Assembly: GCF_947495275.1 (NCBI RefSeq)
Contig: NZ_CANLYL010000004.1
Coordinates: forward strand, 124,001 to 188,000
DNA from: an uncultured Roseobacter sp.
GTDB taxonomy: Bacteria; Pseudomonadota; Alphaproteobacteria; Rhodobacterales; Rhodobacteraceae
Direction: 5' to 3'
Length of the DNA: 64,000 bases
Each line of letters starts with the position of its first letter. The stretch's first letter is position 1. Positions 60,952 through 64,000 of this stretch are shown one piece after another. Under the pieces are notes generated by a model that was not told the DNA's origin, did no database searches, and saw only the letters and a program-made list of their open reading frames with translations. Both the position numbers and the translations under genes were made by a program.

Positions 60952-62094
60952 ATGACACTCTTCCGCAAGGTTTTTCAAAACCAATCGAGGCCTGCTACAG
61001 GCGATGAAGCATTGGACGAGGAGGCAATTCGTGACGCGTTCATGATCGACTCCGAGGATCGGGTTTTGCCCCTGGATCCGTTTGCGGTGGCGGAAGAGCG
61101 CGCAGAAGAGCTATCCGAAGAGACGGCCGAAGAGCACAGTGAGCTGACGGACGTTTCGGTCATGCCCGAGGATGTCGACGCCGAGCTTGAGATTGCAGAC
61201 GATGTCCTTGCCGAAGAGGGCGTCGAAGAGATCGAAGCCGCCGATCAGGACGAAGAAGAAACGCAGACCGCAGATATTGCCGCCGTGCTCGCGCAAACGC
61301 GCATGATGGAGGAACCCGCTGCCCCAACCGCAAATGAGGCCCCGGAGGTTACACCATCCGTGGCTTCTGATGACGCGCCTGCGGCGGCGGCAGAAGAAGT
61401 GGAACCACATGAGGCGCATGAGGCCCAAGACGAGGCGTCGTCAGATGAACCCGCGCAAGAAAAAGCGCCGGATCTGGTTGCCTACGCAAAGCAACAGATG
61501 AGCGCCTTGGGGGAAGATCAGGCGGGGCCCGCCGAGGTGGAATCTCCTCCGGTCGATCTGTCGAATACCGATCCGATGTCGGGTGTGCCCGCTCCGGTTG
61601 CCGGACGGGCGGGACGCCGCGCCGGTCGGGTAAAGACACGATTGCTTGGTTTCAATCGCGCTGAAGCTGACGCCAATGATCCGTTCGGCGATTCTGAGAA
61701 TGCAACCGCCAAGCCCCAGCACGAGAAGTTTCCCGTTGGTTGGCTGGTGGTCGTGGAGGGCCCCGGGATCGGGCATTCCTTCAGCATATTCACCGGCGCA
61801 TCCATGATCGGACGCGGCGATGATCAGGTCATCAAGCTGGATTTTGGCGACAATAGCATTTCACGCCATAACCATGCGGCGATCGCTTATGACGAAGAAG
61901 AAAACAAGTTCTATATTGGTCATGGTGGCAAATCCAACATCATCCGTCGCAATGCCCGCCCTGTTCTGAGCACGGAGGAATTGCTTCACGCCGACCTTCT
62001 GCGCATTGGCGAAACCACATTGCGTTTCGTGGCGTTGTGCGGATCGGATTTCAAGTGGGATATGGCAAATGGCAGCGATGACACCGTCCTTTGA
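60952..62094 (+). CDS. FHA-domain phosphothreonine-binding protein with long acidic N terminus
   Basis: A 380-residue protein. Residues 1-240 are low-complexity and rich in Glu, Ala and Asp, with a basic GRAGRRAGRVKTRLLG patch near residue 220. Residues 260-370 form an FHA domain with the phosphate-binding residues in MIGRGDDQVI, then NSISRHNHAAIAYD. It probably binds threonines phosphorylated by the upstream kinase, including ones in its own tail, and recruits an effector apparatus. It overlaps the phosphatase gene. Confidence 0.88.
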   Translation: MTLFRKVFQNQSRPATGDEALDEEAIRDAFMIDSEDRVLPLDPFAVAEERAEELSEETAEEHSELTDVSVMPEDVDAELEIADDVLAEEGVEEIEAADQDEEETQTADIAAVLAQTRMMEEPAAPTANEAPEVTPSVASDDAPAAAAEEVEPHEAHEAQDEASSDEPAQEKAPDLVAYAKQQMSALGEDQAGPAEVESPPVDLSNTDPMSGVPAPVAGRAGRRAGRVKTRLLGFNRAEADANDPFGDSENATAKPQHEKFPVGWLVVVEGPGIGHSFSIFTGASMIGRGDDQVIKLDFGDNSISRHNHAAIAYDEEENKFYIGHGGKSNIIRRNARPVLSTEELLHADLLRIGETTLRFVALCGSDFKWDMANGSDDTVL

Positions 62095-62920
62095 TTTTGA
62101 TGCCTCCTCTGCGCTGAGCATGGGGCAACGCAGCTATCAGGAAGATGCCCTCATCTGCGATTTTTCGCGCGGAGCGGAGATCGGGTTGACGGTGTTGGCG
62201 GATGGCATGGGCGGGCACGCCGCGGGCGATGTGGCCAGCAAGATCGTCGTGACCGAGGTTTTCAGTGAGCTGACATTCCAACGCGGCAACGAGGCGTTCG
62301 AAGAGACGGTCAGAACAAATCTCTTTGACGCGGCAATGGCGGCAAATGCCTGTCTGCGCGATCACATGGAAACGCACCCCGAGACACGGGGCATGGGGGC
62401 CACACTGGTTGCGACGGTCATCATCAACAAGCGCCTGTACTGGATATCAATCGGGGATTCCCCCCTGTTTCTCTACCGGAATGGAAGCTTGAAACAGCTT
62501 AACGAAGACCACTCCATGGCACCTCAGATTGATTTCATGGTCAAATCCGGCTTGATAGATCATGAAGAGGGGCGCTGCCACCCGGACCGAAACACCCTGA
62601 CATCGGTGCTTTTCGGCGAGAAGGTGCCGCTTGTGGACTGCCCGCAGGAGCCAACCGATTTACAGGTGGGCGACATGCTGATCGTTGCCAGTGACGGGCT
62701 GCAATTCCTGACGGATGCGGAGATCGAAGAGGTGCTGCGCTTGCATGAAGATGATCATAGCGCCAAGATCGCAGATCGACTGTTGGACCGGCTTGCGAAA
62801 CTGAACGATCCGGATCTGGACAACGTGTCCTTTTCAGTTGTGAAACTCAAGGAAGCACAGAACCAAAACGTGACCGATGCCAAGCCAGCGGTACGGGAAG
62901 GCATTCGCCGTGTCGGATGA
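62069..62920 (+). CDS. PP2C-family Ser/Thr phosphatase
   Basis: A PPM/PP2C phosphatase of 283 residues. Metal-binding motifs are RSYQEDA near the N terminus, TVLADGMGGHAAGD, ISIGDSPLFLYR, and the last Asp in NDPDLDNVSFSVV. The length fits a bacterial stand-alone PP2C. It starts inside the end of the FHA gene; ATG 62069 and ATG 62078 are both possible. It should reverse the kinase. Its stop overlaps the next gene by 11 bases. Confidence 0.88.
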   Translation: MAAMTPSFDFDASSALSMGQRSYQEDALICDFSRGAEIGLTVLADGMGGHAAGDVASKIVVTEVFSELTFQRGNEAFEETVRTNLFDAAMAANACLRDHMETHPETRGMGATLVATVIINKRLYWISIGDSPLFLYRNGSLKQLNEDHSMAPQIDFMVKSGLIDHEEGRCHPDRNTLTSVLFGEKVPLVDCPQEPTDLQVGDMLIVASDGLQFLTDAEIEEVLRLHEDDHSAKIADRLLDRLAKLNDPDLDNVSFSVVKLKEAQNQNVTDAKPAVREGIRRVG

Positions 62921-64000
62921 GGTCGAGCGCGTTCAGGTGATGTCAAGGTTGGAGGCTGTGTTGGCGTCCGAGACCTTGAGCGATGCCGCGAAAGCACAGG
63001 CGAAAAACCTGCTGGACCGTTTGGGGTCAGGCGTGAATGTCGTCGTTCTTGGCCCTAAGGGCGCTGGGAAATCAAGGCTTTGCGATGTGATGCTGGAGCA
63101 TGCATTGCCAGAACCCGGGCAAAAAGCCTCGGTCTACAGTTTTGACGATGTTCAGACCGATCCGGATGAGAGCGTCGCGTCGCTTTGCCTGCAATGTGAT
63201 TTTCTCAAGCTGACCACGGTGACGGATGTCACGGCACCACAGGACATGGATGATTTTGCGGCAACGGCCGCTTGGGCGATGTCACGAGCGGATATCGTTT
63301 TGTGGTGTACCTCGGAATTTGGCCCCACCGAGGCGAAAATCTGGGCGGATGCCTCGGATCACCTGAAAGACCACAGCTTCCTGGTGCTCACCAAAGCCGA
63401 CAGATTGGCCGGTCAAGGACAACTAAACCACGTGATTTCAGCGCTGCAATATATTGCAGCGGAAGAATTTCACAGCTTCTTTCCGACCTCTACATTGCAG
63501 GCACATGCGACATTGACGCAAACGGGCGGCATCCCTGATGACCAGATGGCCGCAAGTGGGATCAAAGCTCTTAAAGATACGTTGTTGCGACTGGCCATGT
63601 CTGGTCGGCGTGCGGATCTGGACAGCGCACTTTTGTTTTTGGAACGTTACGGGGCCGATACGTCTGCTCCTGAGACCGCGAAGGATGAGGCCTCTTCACC
63701 GCAAAGACAGACCTATCAGAAGGCACTGGACCTGTTACGGTCCCGCACAGCCGACATCAGTCAGGATGCGGCACCTGATACGGTCCTGAACTGCTGTGGT
63801 GCACTGGCCGAAGACCTCGCCGAACTTGCTTCAGCCGAAACACAAAGCGCGCCTGATTTTGACGCTTGGCGCAATGATCTTTACGAGGCCAGCGACAAGG
63901 TCATGCTGATGACGTTGGAAAACGATCTGCGGTCCGCCGCGGATGCCGCCACCATTATTTTGCAATTGAGCCGGGATCTGCAATCTCGCGTAAGTCATTA
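62910..64000 (+). CDS. P-loop GTPase-like protein (3' end outside the window)
   Basis: An open frame of 363 codons without a stop, from a GTG overlapping the end of the PP2C gene. A later in-frame ATG at 62940 is the alternative start. The protein has a Walker A motif VVVLGPKGAGKSRL near residue 55 and a G4-like FLVLTKADRL about 115 residues later, so it resembles small or dynamin-related GTPases. The C-terminal half is helical and polar. It is co-transcribed with the kinase/FHA/PP2C set. Family and role are unknown; it may connect phospho-signalling to a membrane or secretion machine encoded beyond the window. Confidence 0.75.
   Translation, partial: MSDEVERVQVMSRLEAVLASETLSDAAKAQAKNLLDRLGSGVNVVVLGPKGAGKSRLCDVMLEHALPEPGQKASVYSFDDVQTDPDESVASLCLQCDFLKLTTVTDVTAPQDMDDFAATAAWAMSRADIVLWCTSEFGPTEAKIWADASDHLKDHSFLVLTKADRLAGQGQLNHVISALQYIAAEEFHSFFPTSTLQAHATLTQTGGIPDDQMAASGIKALKDTLLRLAMSGRRADLDSALLFLERYGADTSAPETAKDEASSPQRQTYQKALDLLRSRTADISQDAAPDTVLNCCGALAEDLAELASAETQSAPDFDAWRNDLYEASDKVMLMTLENDLRSAADAATIILQLSRDLQSRVSH

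Noticed and set aside
59153-64000. Definite call of a type VI secretion locus
   Set aside because: Kinase, FHA and PP2C alone are not sufficient; no Tss structural gene lies within the window.

Overview
The window is a dense chromosomal stretch from an alphaproteobacterium, most likely a marine Rhodobacterales (Roseobacter-group) bacterium. The evidence is GC-rich coding DNA with many 4-base start/stop overlaps, four different substrate-binding-protein-dependent transporter operons (one TAXI-TRAP, one TTT, two DctPQM TRAP), a complete beta-hydroxyaspartate cycle cluster, a malonate operon, and a formate dehydrogenase locus of the DUF3305/DUF3306/TorD type. I saw no tRNA, rRNA, CRISPR array, insertion sequence, integrase or phage gene.

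Layout. 1-2661: arsenic operon on the minus strand (ArsR-ArsC fusion, arsenate-handling GAPDH, partial ArsJ exporter). 2690-9995: TAXI-TRAP transporter with a UspA partner, an RpiR regulator, a divergent class III aminotransferase and a nitroreductase. 10120-14911: an atypical succinate dehydrogenase/fumarate reductase (order B-C-D-A) in one operon with a two-subunit class I fumarase/tartrate dehydratase. 14916-19778: TSUP permease, LysR regulator and a divergent TctCBA transporter. 20023-26076: a tight six-gene redox operon with three Rieske centres: a Rieske-FMN/[3Fe-4S] glutamate-synthase-like fusion, a ferric-reductase-like membrane protein carrying a Rieske domain, three small or anchored membrane proteins, and a Rieske-ThDP enzyme fusion. 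I do not recognise this as a described pathway; it is the strongest candidate for an undescribed system here. 26157-28374: tungstate ABC transporter TupBCA. 28377-40959: formate dehydrogenase island (accessory genes, a cytochrome c fused to a shrunken TupA-like module, a multi-cluster ferredoxin protein, DUF3305/DUF3306/TorD/Tat peptide, then alpha, beta and gamma subunits and a microprotein). 40961-47428: malonate regulon (MatR, DctPQM TRAP, malonyl-CoA decarboxylase, malonyl-CoA synthetase). 47425-53135: a second DctPQM TRAP operon with amidase and 2-hydroxyacid dehydrogenase. 53442-58903: bhcR and bhcABCD. 59153-64000: Ser/Thr kinase, FHA protein, PP2C phosphatase and the start of a P-loop GTPase-like gene, running off the window.

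How the parts work together (inference). The window is mostly a catabolic archipelago for small acids: C4-type dicarboxylates (TTT, fumarase, SDH-like complex), malonate (mat), glyoxylate/glycolate-type C2 acids (bhc), and formate (Fdh). The tungstate transporter next to the formate dehydrogenase suggests a W- or Mo/W-dependent enzyme, and the Rieske/FMN/ThDP operon may be a further redox module of the same region. A 15-bp operator-like sequence is shared by the promoter regions of the nitroreductase/SDH-like genes and of the fdh operon. All four binding-protein genes that open transporter operons are followed directly by an RNA hairpin.
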